DNA of 8,993 nucleotides from Clostridia bacterium (GCA_017529165.1 JAFXNY010000045.1:1-8993), one strand, 5' to 3'. Shown: positions 1 to 6,904, numbered from the stretch's first letter. Translations and numbers: made by a program. Notes: generated by a model from the sequence alone, not told the origin.

Positions 1-557
1 ATATAAAGTTTGTTTTAATGGAACTAAACAAAAAAGATTTTATTCCTGTTGTTGAGTTTGCAAAAAGTATAGGAGCAACGTGTCAGTTGATATCTTGCAT
101 CAGTCCTTCAAAAAATGGAAACTGTGGGTTGGCAACCTTAAATGTTAAAAACGATTATGAATTAAAAAATGTTTTACAATATTGGAACAGTATTTCAGAC
201 TATAATCCCAATAAAGGAATCGTAGATTATGATGCTCCAATATGTGAGGCGGGGAGAAACAGTATAAGTATCGACCCTTACGGCAATGTTACACCTTGCA
301 ATGCATTCCCTTATATAATCGGAAATTTGCGCAAAGATTCCATAAAAAATATATGGCAAAATAGCGCAAAACTAAAAGAATGGCAGAATACCACAATTAA
401 AAACCTAAAAAAATGCAAAGGATGCAAATACACGGGATATTGCAGTTTTTGTCCCGGAAACGCATTGAAATACACCGGTAATATGTTTGGCAAAGTCAAA
501 GAAACTTGCCGACAAGCCAGGTTGAATTATGAAATAAATATGGAAAAGAAAGAGTAA
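1..557 (+). CDS. Radical SAM/SPASM domain maturase, C-terminal part (5' end outside window)
   Basis: The frame is open back to position 3 without a stop, so the ATG at 18 is probably an internal methionine and the gene begins before the window; the radical SAM core with its CxxxCxxC site is not visible. What remains is a complete-looking SPASM domain. Counting from that Met, the cysteines are C76, then a GNVTPC turn ending at C94, then C133-x2-C136-x5-C142-x2-C145 (ending CPG) and a last C164. Seven such cysteines normally hold two auxiliary [4Fe-4S] clusters. SPASM enzymes modify peptides (RiPP maturases) or sulfatases (anSME). The visible part does not decide between them, though a peptide maturase is my preference. 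Extra cysteines C22, C27 and C36 precede the domain. Hand counts of several 60-base lines give roughly 27-43% GC, below the flanking genes, which may indicate horizontal acquisition. No substrate gene is visible downstream. Confidence 0.85.
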   Translation, partial: IKFVLMELNKKDFIPVVEFAKSIGATCQLISCISPSKNGNCGLATLNVKNDYELKNVLQYWNSISDYNPNKGIVDYDAPICEAGRNSISIDPYGNVTPCNAFPYIIGNLRKDSIKNIWQNSAKLKEWQNTTIKNLKKCKGCKYTGYCSFCPGNALKYTGNMFGKVKETCRQARLNYEINMEKKE

Positions 558-655
558 ATCTCATTTTTAACAACAGCCACCAAAAAAGAAACAATAAGAT
601 TTACAGCCCATGTTTGGCCTGTTAAGACTTTTTAATTAGTACAAAACAAATTAAT

Positions 656-680
656 GCGGCGGTGAGTTTCTCACCGCCGC
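656..680 (-). terminator. Strong GC hairpin, probable terminator of the dus-yebC unit
   Basis: A perfect 11-bp stem (GCGGCGGTGAG, 656-666, with CTCACCGCCGC, 670-680) closes a 3-nt TTT loop. Read on the minus strand, the hairpin is followed by a T-rich stretch (ATTAATTTGTTTTG), as expected for an intrinsic terminator 45 nt beyond the yebC stop. Read on the plus strand, the following bases (ACCTTGTATC) are not a T-run, so termination of the SPASM gene here is less convincing, although the hairpin could still protect that mRNA's 3' end. Confidence 0.7.
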
Positions 681-687
681 ACCTTGT

Positions 688-722
688 ATCTGACATCTGA
701 TGTCTGTTATCTGGCGACTGAC
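688..722. repeat. Degenerate 7-nt tandem repeat, five units
   Basis: Five consecutive heptamers can be laid out as ATCTGAC, ATCTGAT, GTCTGTT, ATCTGGC and GACTGAC, all sharing a CTG core at the same place. The first two contain the 6-bp palindrome GACATC-T-GATGTC (692-704). The same ATCTGAT word recurs in the hairpin just to the right. Nothing coding is visible. Such short heptameric arrays in intergenic DNA are known from several bacterial groups; whether this one is a family dispersed in this genome cannot be seen here. Confidence 0.55.
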
Positions 723-745
723 CTATCAGATTTCATCTGATAGGT
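721..745. repeat. Perfect inverted repeat spanning the yebC stop codon
   Basis: The arms ACCTATCAGA (721-730) and TCTGATAGGT (736-745) are perfectly complementary over 10 bp with a 5-nt loop. The yebC stop codon (726-728) lies in the distal arm as read on the minus strand. No T-run follows on either strand, so this is not a classic terminator by itself. It may stabilise the 3' end of the dus-yebC mRNA or belong to the adjoining repeat, whose ATCTGAT unit it contains. Confidence 0.6.
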
Positions 746-1451
746 TATGCCATACATTCTGGACATCGTCATTCTCCTCTAGCATATCGAGGAGTTTTTC
801 CATTTTATCTGCCGCTTCGCCCTCAATGGTGGTAGTAGTTTGCGGAATATACTGCACCTCCGCCGTTAAAAACTCATAGCCTTTGCCCTCGAGTGCGTCA
901 CGCACCGTGCCTAAATCATTAGGGGCGGTTGTTATCTCGAAAACATCGCCGTCAAAATTAAAGTCTTCTGCGCCGGCTTCGAGGGCATCCTCCATAACGG
1001 TATCCTCATCCTTGCCCTCGCCCTCGATTTCTATAACGCCCTTGCGGTCAAACATAAACATAACAGAGCCGGACTGACCGAGATTGCCGCCGCACTTATC
1101 AAAATAATGGCGGATATCGCCGGCTGTTCTGTTTCTGTTATCGGTAAGTGTTTCTACTAAAACGGCAACGCCGCTCGGCCCATAGCCCTCATAGATTAAC
1201 TCTTCGTAATTGCTGCCATCCGCCTCGCCTGCCGCTTTACTAATAATACGCTCGATATTATCGTTAGGCACATTAGCCGCTTTAGCCTTGGCTATTGCAT
1301 CCTTAAGCTTACTGTTCTCCGCCGGATTAGGACCGCCCTGCTTTACAATAACCGATATTTCTCTACCGATTTTGGTAAAAATCTTGGCTTTCGCCGCATC
1401 GGTTTTTTCCTTTTTGCGTTTAATATTATTCCATTTTGAATGACCTGACAT
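726..1451 (-). CDS. yebC: YebC/PmpR (TACO1) family protein
   Basis: A full-length 241-residue member of the YebC/TACO1 family (usual length about 240). The N-terminal signature MSGHSKWNNIK is intact, followed by the usual stretch with DAAKAKIFTKIGREI (18-32), GGPNPAENSKLK (39-50), VPNDNIERII (61-70), YEGYGPSGVAVLVE (87-100) and TDNRNRTAGDIRH (103-115). The family was long annotated as a transcriptional regulator. Its mitochondrial homologue TACO1 assists translation, and bacterial members have been linked to relief of ribosome stalling at proline-rich stretches. The start at 1451 was chosen because it gives the family N-terminus and has an AAAGGAAG ribosome site (1458-1465) 6 nt upstream; an in-frame GTG at 1490 would add 13 non-family residues. 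It lies 35 nt downstream of dus and is probably co-transcribed with it. Confidence 0.95.
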   Translation of the reverse strand: MSGHSKWNNIKRKKEKTDAAKAKIFTKIGREISVIVKQGGPNPAENSKLKDAIAKAKAANVPNDNIERIISKAAGEADGSNYEELIYEGYGPSGVAVLVETLTDNRNRTAGDIRHYFDKCGGNLGQSGSVMFMFDRKGVIEIEGEGKDEDTVMEDALEAGAEDFNFDGDVFEITTAPNDLGTVRDALEGKGYEFLTAEVQYIPQTTTTIEGEAADKMEKLLDMLEENDDVQNVWHNLSDEI

Positions 1452-1486
1452 AACTCTCTTCCTTTTGCTAATCTCAAAGTATTTTA

Positions 1487-2452
1487 TCACATATCGGGGT
1501 TTTGTTCAAGGGCTTTTTCTATTACATTTTTAATGTCTTCCATACTGCCGACAGTGCAAGAGAGCCGGCGAAGTCCTGCCGCACCCGAAAGCCCTGTTAA
1601 ATACCAAGTAAGGTGCTTTCGAGCCTCTAATACTGCGATATATTCATCCTTATATTCGCGCATTTTCTCAATTTGAGAAAGGCAAGTTTCAAGCCGTTTT
1701 TGAAGAGTTGGCGGCGTATATTCTTCTCCCGATAAATAAGCGTTTATCTCGCTGAAAATAAAGGGGTTGCCCCTTGCCGCCCTGCCTACAGAGAGAAAAT
1801 CACAGCCTGTATCGTCGTACATTTTTTTAGCCGCCGCACCAGAGCTTATATCCCCGTTTGCAATAACCGGAATACCTACCGCCGCCTTTACTGCGGCGAT
1901 TGTTTTTATATCAACAGGCGGAGCGTACATCTGTATGCGTGTTCTGCCGTGGACAGTAACTGCGGCGGCACCTGCATTTTCTGCGGCTTTAGCGAGTTCT
2001 ACTGCGTTTATATGCTCGCTATCCCAACCGGTTCTAAACTTCACTGTTACCGGAATATTGACGGCATTTACCACCGCTTTTATTGTTTTTTCTGCAAGCG
2101 GAATATTTTTCATTAGCGCACTACCGCCGCCCGAAGCTATAACCTTAGGTGCCGGACAGCCCATATTTATATCGATAAACGAGGGGTTATACTCACACGC
2201 CTTTTGTGCGGCAAGCGCCATTATACCCGGGTCACTGCCGAAAATCTGCGGCGCCCAGATTTTACCGCTAACACTTTTAAGGAGTGCTTTAGATTTATCG
2301 TCCCCGAGTACTACAGCCTTACTGCTTGTAAGCTCGCCCACGGTAAACGCCGCACCCATTTTAACACATATCTCCCGCATTGCCCTATCAGATACACCTG
2401 CCATAGGAGCGAGTGCGGCATAACCTTTAACGTCCATATCGCCAATTTTCAT
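1487..2452 (-). CDS. dus: tRNA-dihydrouridine synthase (DusB-like)
   Basis: A 321-residue flavoenzyme that reduces specific uridines in tRNA to dihydrouridine using FMN and NAD(P)H. The TIM-barrel signatures are all visible: LAPMAGVSD (14-22), DINMGCPAPKV (94-104) with C99 as the catalytic acid, VKFRTGWD (137-144) with the FMN-contacting K138, VHGRTR (167-172), ANGDI (198-202) and GRAARGNP (223-230). A C-terminal RKHLTWYLTG segment (278-287) is typical of the DusB/Bacillus Dus1 group. No catalytic residue is missing. The start at 2452 gives MKIGDMDVKG, which matches the family N-terminus. The upstream in-frame ATG at 2470 lies inside the promoter and should not be transcribed. No Shine-Dalgarno sequence is present; the message appears leaderless. 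It is the first gene of the leftward unit with yebC. Confidence 0.94.
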   Translation of the reverse strand: MKIGDMDVKGYAALAPMAGVSDRAMREICVKMGAAFTVGELTSSKAVVLGDDKSKALLKSVSGKIWAPQIFGSDPGIMALAAQKACEYNPSFIDINMGCPAPKVIASGGGSALMKNIPLAEKTIKAVVNAVNIPVTVKFRTGWDSEHINAVELAKAAENAGAAAVTVHGRTRIQMYAPPVDIKTIAAVKAAVGIPVIANGDISSGAAAKKMYDDTGCDFLSVGRAARGNPFIFSEINAYLSGEEYTPPTLQKRLETCLSQIEKMREYKDEYIAVLEARKHLTWYLTGLSGAAGLRRLSCTVGSMEDIKNVIEKALEQNPDM

Positions 2453-2461
2453 AATACAAAA

Positions 2462-2490
2462 ATTATACATAAACTAAACTTGTATGTCAA
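2462..2490 (-). promoter_or_regulatory. Consensus sigma-A promoter of dus-yebC
   Basis: On the minus strand TTGACA (2490-2485), a 17-nt spacer and TATAAT (2467-2462) match both consensus hexamers exactly. Counting from the -10 box puts the transcription start near the A at 2455, about 3 nt before the dus ATG (2452-2450). This leaves no room for a ribosome binding site. Confidence 0.85.
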
Positions 2491-2513
2491 TTTGAAAAAA
2501 TATTAAAATAATA

Positions 2514-2542
2514 GTGACAAACCGAAAGAATAATGTTATTAT
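2514..2542 (+). promoter_or_regulatory. Probable promoter of the polA operon
   Basis: GTGACA (2514-2519), a 17-nt spacer and TATTAT (2537-2542) each differ from consensus at one position. The predicted start point near 2549 leaves a leader of about 28 nt that contains the polA ribosome site. Its -35 box is 23 bp from the -35 box of the divergent dus promoter. A run of alternating TA follows the -10 region (2541-2549), so other -10 registers are possible. Confidence 0.55.
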
Positions 2543-2576
2543 ATATATAAATATATCTTGTTTGTGGGGTGAGAGA

Positions 2577-5054
2577 ATGAAACTGCTGGCGATTGACGGC
2601 AACAGTATAATTAACCGTGCGTTTTACGGTATAAGATTGCTTTCAAATAAGAGGGGGCAATACACAAACGCAATATACGGTTTTATAAATATACTGCTAA
2701 AGCTAACTGACGAGCAAAAGCCGGACGGCGTAGCAGTAGCATTTGACCTTAAAGCCCCCACATTCAGGCACAAAAAATATGCTGAATACAAGGCCGGCAG
2801 AAAGCCTATGCCCGAAGAACTGCGAGGACAGTTCCCAATAATAAAAGAGTGGTTAAAGCTCGCCGGTTACACCTGCATAGAGTGCGAGGGCTTTGAGGCG
2901 GACGATATTTTAGGCACTTTAGCGTCCGTTGCCGAAAAAAGCGCAGACGAATGTGTTATAGCCACAGGTGACCGAGACTCTCTACAGCTTGTAAGCGAAA
3001 ACACCCATGTTTTACTGACGGTAACCCGAATGGGGCAAAACGAGGTTACCGATTACACGCCGCAAAAGCTTTTTGAGCGCTATTCTCTGTCACCTGACGG
3101 AATGATTGAGCTTAAAGCACTTATGGGTGACAGCTCGGATAACATACCGGGGGTGCCTGGAATTGGCGAGAAAACCGCAACCGACCTTATAAGCAGATTT
3201 GGTAACATTGATTACCTTTACGAAAATATTGACACGCTTGATATTAAAGACAGCGTAAAAAACAAACTAATCGGGGGCAGAGAAAGCGCATATTTAAGCC
3301 GAGAGCTCGGCACTATTTGCAAAACTGCGCCTATTGATACCGATTTTGAGCATTACCGCACAAGACCGGTAGACAATGCGGCGCTTTCCGCTTTAATGAC
3401 AGAGCTTGAGCTATTTAAGCTAATGGAACGCCTTAATATAGCACCTGGCGGCAAAAAAAGCGAAGAGCCCAAATCTGCCGAACTTAAATCAGGCACATTT
3501 TCTGATATTAAAGATACCGCAGATATATACACGGACGGTGACGCTTTTTTTGCGATATCAGGTGGAAAACTTATACGCCTTAACAAAGATGAGTTGTGTG
3601 CTCTTTTACAGAACGCAGAAGTTAAAAAACGGGTTTATGACAGCAAAAAGCTTTACAAAGAATATGTGAATGTTAAATCGGTTGTATTTGACGCACTGCT
3701 CGCGGCATATCTTATAAATCCGGCGTCAAACGATTATTCGATGTCTCGCCTTTTTGCAGAATACGGCGTTTCTGGAGATAGTGCGTTTTCATCCCTTTGT
3801 GATATTCTCTATAATAAACTTACCGAAACAAACGAAATAAGGCTCTTAAACGAAATAGAGATTCCGCTTGCCCGTGTTCTTGCCAATATGGAAAAAGAGG
3901 GCTTTTTGGTTAACTCGAAAGGCATAAAAGAGTATGGCGAGCAGTTAAGCTCTCAAATCGAAAAGCTGACAAAAGAAATATACACGCTCTCCGGCGGAGA
4001 GTTTAACATAAACTCCCCTAAACAGCTCGGCGAAGTGCTATTTCTAAAGCTCGGCATACCGGCAAAGAAAAAGACCAAAAGCGGTTTTTCGACGAATGCA
4101 GAGGTGTTAGAAGACCTGCGGTACGATTACCCGATAGTAGATTTGATACTTAAATACCGGAGACTCACTAAATTAAAATCAACCTACTGTGACGGGTTGC
4201 TTAATGCTATAGGTAAAGATGGTCGCATTCATTCCACCTTTAATCAAACCGAGGCAAGAACAGGGAGAATAAGCTCACTTGAGCCTAATCTCCAAAACAT
4301 TCCGGTGCGAACCGAAGAGGGCAAAAAACTGCGTGAATATTTTACGGCGAAAGACGGCTTTGTTTTATGCGATGCCGATTATTCACAGATTGAACTGCGA
4401 GTTCTGGCCTCTATTGCTAACGACAGTATTATGATAGACGCATTCGAGCGTGGCGTTGATATTCACACCGTTACCGCATCTGAGGTGTTTAACATACCCG
4501 AAAATATGGTTTTACCCATTATGAGAAGCAGGGCTAAAGCAGTGAACTTCGGAATTGTATATGGCATAGGTGCTTTTTCGCTGGCTAAAGATATTGGGGT
4601 AAGCCGTGCGGAAGCGAGCCGGTATATTGAGAGTTATCTTAACACCTACAAGGGTGTTTCCAATTATATGGACAGAGTTATTAAAAACGCCAAGGCGGAC
4701 GGTTTTGTAACAACCCTTTTCGGCAGGAGAAGATATCTGCCCGAGCTATCAGCCTCAAACGGAATGCTCAGGGCTTTTGGCGAACGAGTAGCCCGCAACG
4801 CACCAATTCAAGGCACTGCCGCCGATATAATAAAGATCGCAATGATAAAGGTAAGTGACCGATTAGACCGTGAAGTGCCGGACGCAAACCTTATTCTTCA
4901 AGTACACGACGAACTGATAGTAGAATGCAAAGAGACGGACAAAGAAAAAGTTTTAAGAATACTCAAAGAAGAAATGGAAAATGCGGCAGAGCTTAAAGTT
5001 AAGCTCTCTGTGGATGCCCATTCTGGGCGCACATGGCTTGAGGCTAAGGGATAA
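2577..5054 (+). CDS. polA: DNA polymerase I
   Basis: An 825-residue family A polymerase for Okazaki-fragment processing and repair synthesis. Residues 1 to about 290 form the 5'-nuclease, with AIDGN (D7), the EADD metal cluster (107-110), TGDRD (130-134), MGDSSDNIPGVPGIGEKTA (183-201) and the helix-hairpin-helix. The central part, roughly 305-425, is a degenerate 3'-5' exonuclease: I find no DxE first motif and no YxxxD third motif, though YDSKKL and FDALLAAYLINP keep the fold signature. The polymerase part follows, with RTGRISSLEPNLQNIP (561-576), motif A DYSQIELR (D601, E606), the O-helix (R650, K654, F658, Y662) and motif C QVHDE (775-779). The catalytic aspartates are D601 and D778. It is therefore expected to lack proofreading, as in Bacillus and Thermus. 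The start at 2577 follows a GGGGTGAG ribosome site (2566-2573) and gives the family N-terminus; an in-frame GTG at 2514 falls in the promoter. The stop overlaps the next start by 1 nt (TAATG). Confidence 0.97.
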   Translation: MKLLAIDGNSIINRAFYGIRLLSNKRGQYTNAIYGFINILLKLTDEQKPDGVAVAFDLKAPTFRHKKYAEYKAGRKPMPEELRGQFPIIKEWLKLAGYTCIECEGFEADDILGTLASVAEKSADECVIATGDRDSLQLVSENTHVLLTVTRMGQNEVTDYTPQKLFERYSLSPDGMIELKALMGDSSDNIPGVPGIGEKTATDLISRFGNIDYLYENIDTLDIKDSVKNKLIGGRESAYLSRELGTICKTAPIDTDFEHYRTRPVDNAALSALMTELELFKLMERLNIAPGGKKSEEPKSAELKSGTFSDIKDTADIYTDGDAFFAISGGKLIRLNKDELCALLQNAEVKKRVYDSKKLYKEYVNVKSVVFDALLAAYLINPASNDYSMSRLFAEYGVSGDSAFSSLCDILYNKLTETNEIRLLNEIEIPLARVLANMEKEGFLVNSKGIKEYGEQLSSQIEKLTKEIYTLSGGEFNINSPKQLGEVLFLKLGIPAKKKTKSGFSTNAEVLEDLRYDYPIVDLILKYRRLTKLKSTYCDGLLNAIGKDGRIHSTFNQTEARTGRISSLEPNLQNIPVRTEEGKKLREYFTAKDGFVLCDADYSQIELRVLASIANDSIMIDAFERGVDIHTVTASEVFNIPENMVLPIMRSRAKAVNFGIVYGIGAFSLAKDIGVSRAEASRYIESYLNTYKGVSNYMDRVIKNAKADGFVTTLFGRRRYLPELSASNGMLRAFGERVARNAPIQGTAADIIKIAMIKVSDRLDREVPDANLILQVHDELIVECKETDKEKVLRILKEEMENAAELKVKLSVDAHSGRTWLEAKG

Positions 5055-5902
5055 TGGATATATTATTTGTTTGTTCCGGCAACACCTGCCGTTCGCCTAT
5101 GGCAGAGGGGTACTTAAACTCTAAAAACATTAAGGGTATACACGCCTACAGTGCCGGCTTTATAAGCGAAGGCGAAGCAGTATCCGAAAACTCTGTAAAA
5201 GCCCTTAAAGAAATCGGCATAGATATACAGAAACATAAATCAAGGCTTATCACAAAAGATTTTTTGTCTGCTGATAAAATATTTTGTATGAGCCGAACGC
5301 ATTATGACATGCTGATTACTGCAGGTGTAAAAAAAGAGAAAGTTTTTGTTTTGAGCAACGGAATACCAGACCCTTTCGGGCAAAGCATAGAAGTGTACCG
5401 TCTATGCAGAGATGAGATAATAAACGCTATAGATAATGCTTTATATTCAGGTCAAATGTTGCCTATAAAGGTTTTACCGGCAACAAAAGAGGATATAAAA
5501 GATATTGCCGTCCTCGAAAAACAGTGCTTTAGCTTGCCTTGGAGTGAAAACGGTATTTTAGAATCCATGGAGCACAAAACCGTGTTTTTCGTGAGCCTCC
5601 ACAGAGACTTATTTGCCGGATATATAGGCGTTACCGCTGTGGCGGACGAGGGATATATAAACAATATTGCCGTAGTGAGAGAGCACAGAAACAGCGGTGT
5701 AGGCTCTATGCTTTTAGACCGTGCAATAACATTTTCAAGAGAGCAGAACTTAAAGTTCTTATCGCTCGAAGTAAGAGCTTCAAACAATGCGGCTATTTCG
5801 CTTTATAAGAAAGCCGGTTTCGTAAGCGAGGGTATAAGAAAAGGCTTTTATGAAAACCCGAAAGAGGACGGTATTATTATGACAAGAAGGTTTAGCGTAT
5901 GA
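5054..5902 (+). CDS. Fused YwlE-like protein arginine phosphatase and RimI-like N-acetyltransferase
   Basis: A single 282-residue frame carrying two enzymes. Residues 1 to about 134 are a low-molecular-weight phosphatase: the P-loop is CSGNTCRS (C7 nucleophile, R13) and the general acid is D106 in DPFG. The threonine at position 11 of the loop and the DPFGxSIxxY segment resemble Bacillus YwlE, where the equivalent Thr favours phospho-arginine over phospho-tyrosine. Residues about 135-282 are a GNAT of the RimI type: the acetyl-CoA loop RNSGVG (212-217), LEVRASNNAAISLYKKAGF (238-256) and an EDGIIM ending (271-276). RimI acetylates the N-terminus of ribosomal protein S18. Start and stop are tightly coupled to polA (1-nt overlap) and tsaD (ATGA, 4-nt overlap). 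M135 (ATG at 5456) sits exactly at the domain join and could be an internal start, but its upstream AGG is weak. Each half looks complete, with all catalytic residues present. Confidence 0.9.
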   Translation: MDILFVCSGNTCRSPMAEGYLNSKNIKGIHAYSAGFISEGEAVSENSVKALKEIGIDIQKHKSRLITKDFLSADKIFCMSRTHYDMLITAGVKKEKVFVLSNGIPDPFGQSIEVYRLCRDEIINAIDNALYSGQMLPIKVLPATKEDIKDIAVLEKQCFSLPWSENGILESMEHKTVFFVSLHRDLFAGYIGVTAVADEGYINNIAVVREHRNSGVGSMLLDRAITFSREQNLKFLSLEVRASNNAAISLYKKAGFVSEGIRKGFYENPKEDGIIMTRRFSV

Positions 5903-6900
5903 TAATACTTTCAATAGAATCTTCCTGTGATGAAACAAGCGTTGCCGTAACTGACGGCAGGCAGGTTTTATCAAATATAGTTGCAACGCAGATTGAAGAG
6001 CACAAGCTTTACGGCGGCGTGGTGCCGGAGATTGCCTCAAGAAGACATACCGAGGCGATTAGTGCCGTTTGCCGTGAGGCTGTAACAAAAGCCGGTATTT
6101 CATATTCTGATATAGAGGCTGTTGCTGTTACCTTTGCGCCCGGTCTTATTGGCGCCTTGCTTGTGGGGCTTAACTTTGCTAAAGGGCTTTGTATGTCTTT
6201 AGGTGTCCCTCTTATTCCTGTTCACCATTTGCGTTCGCATATTGCGGCAAATTATATTGAAAGTGACTTAGAACCTCCCTTTTTATGCCTTACGGTTTCG
6301 GGCGGAAACACAATTATAACAGAGGTTAAAGATTATACTGTGTTTAAGTATTTAGGCGGCACTGTAGATGATGCGGCAGGCGAATGCTTTGATAAGGTAG
6401 CCCGTGCTTTAGGGCTATCATACCCGGGTGGCGTAACGCTCGATAAGATAGCCACCGTGCCTGACAATAAGTTATATCCCCTGCCTGTTCCGCATACTGA
6501 CGGTAAATATGATTTCAGCTTTTCGGGGCTTAAAACAGCGGCGGTAAATCTTATTCACAATGCCTCACAAAAAAAAGAAAGCATAGATATCCCCGTTTTT
6601 GCCGCTACTTTAAGACACAAGGTATGCAAAATGCTAACAGATAAAACAATTCTTGCGGCAAAAGATTACGGATATAAAACTATAGTGGTTGCAGGCGGTG
6701 TTTCCGCCAACAGTGAGCTGCGAGAGATGTTAAAGCAAGAGTGCGAGAAAAACGGTTTTTTACTTTACCTGCCAAACATTAAGTACTGCGGAGATAACGC
6801 CGCTATGGTGGGCGTACAGGGGTATTACGAATATCAAATAGGCAACACGGCTTCCCTTGATTTGAACGCTTCAGCTACAATGCCGATTGAATACAGGTGA
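5899..6900 (+). CDS. tsaD: tRNA N6-threonylcarbamoyladenosine (t6A37) transferase TsaD
   Basis: A 333-residue protein of the Kae1/TsaD/YgjD family, normal length. TsaD transfers the threonylcarbamoyl group from TC-AMP to A37 of ANN-decoding tRNAs, working with TsaB and TsaE. Visible family blocks are SIESSCDETSVAV (5-17), GGVVPEIASRRH (39-50), the metal ligands H110 and H114 in HHLRSH with D299 in GDNAAM, GGTVDDAAGECFDKVARALG (153-172), DFSFSGLKTA (205-214) and GGVSANSELR (266-275). Two usually conserved spots differ: SGGNT at 134-138 where most relatives have SGGHT, and YPGGV where YPGGP is usual. The metal ligands are intact, so activity is still expected. The start overlaps the preceding stop (ATGA). 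Neither tsaB nor tsaE is in this window. Confidence 0.96.
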   Translation: MIILSIESSCDETSVAVTDGRQVLSNIVATQIEEHKLYGGVVPEIASRRHTEAISAVCREAVTKAGISYSDIEAVAVTFAPGLIGALLVGLNFAKGLCMSLGVPLIPVHHLRSHIAANYIESDLEPPFLCLTVSGGNTIITEVKDYTVFKYLGGTVDDAAGECFDKVARALGLSYPGGVTLDKIATVPDNKLYPLPVPHTDGKYDFSFSGLKTAAVNLIHNASQKKESIDIPVFAATLRHKVCKMLTDKTILAAKDYGYKTIVVAGGVSANSELREMLKQECEKNGFLLYLPNIKYCGDNAAMVGVQGYYEYQIGNTASLDLNASATMPIEYR

Positions 6901-6904
6901 GAAT

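Noticed and set aside
602..637. Tiny 9-codon frame (ATG at 610) after the SPASM gene as a RiPP precursor
   Set aside because: Only nine codons, no ribosome site, no leader-core pattern.
1452..1490. Longer YebC start at GTG 1490
   Set aside because: Adds 13 residues before the invariant MSGHSKW; the ATG at 1451 has an AAAGGAAG site at the right distance.
1767..2423. 218-codon open frame on the plus strand opposite dus
   Set aside because: It lies wholly antisense to a gene with clear Dus motifs, its translation is low-complexity Ala/Ser/Pro-rich, and it has no ribosome site or family resemblance.
2453..2470. Longer Dus start at ATG 2470
   Set aside because: It overlaps the spacer and -10 box of an exact consensus promoter and adds six residues not typical of the family.
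2514..2576. Longer PolA start at GTG 2514
   Set aside because: The GTG forms part of the likely -35 box, the added 21 residues are unlike PolA, and the ATG at 2577 has a good ribosome site.
6887..6904. Lipid kinase start at TTG 6887 inside tsaD
   Set aside because: No ribosome site before it, while AGGTGAG stands directly before the ATG at 6905.
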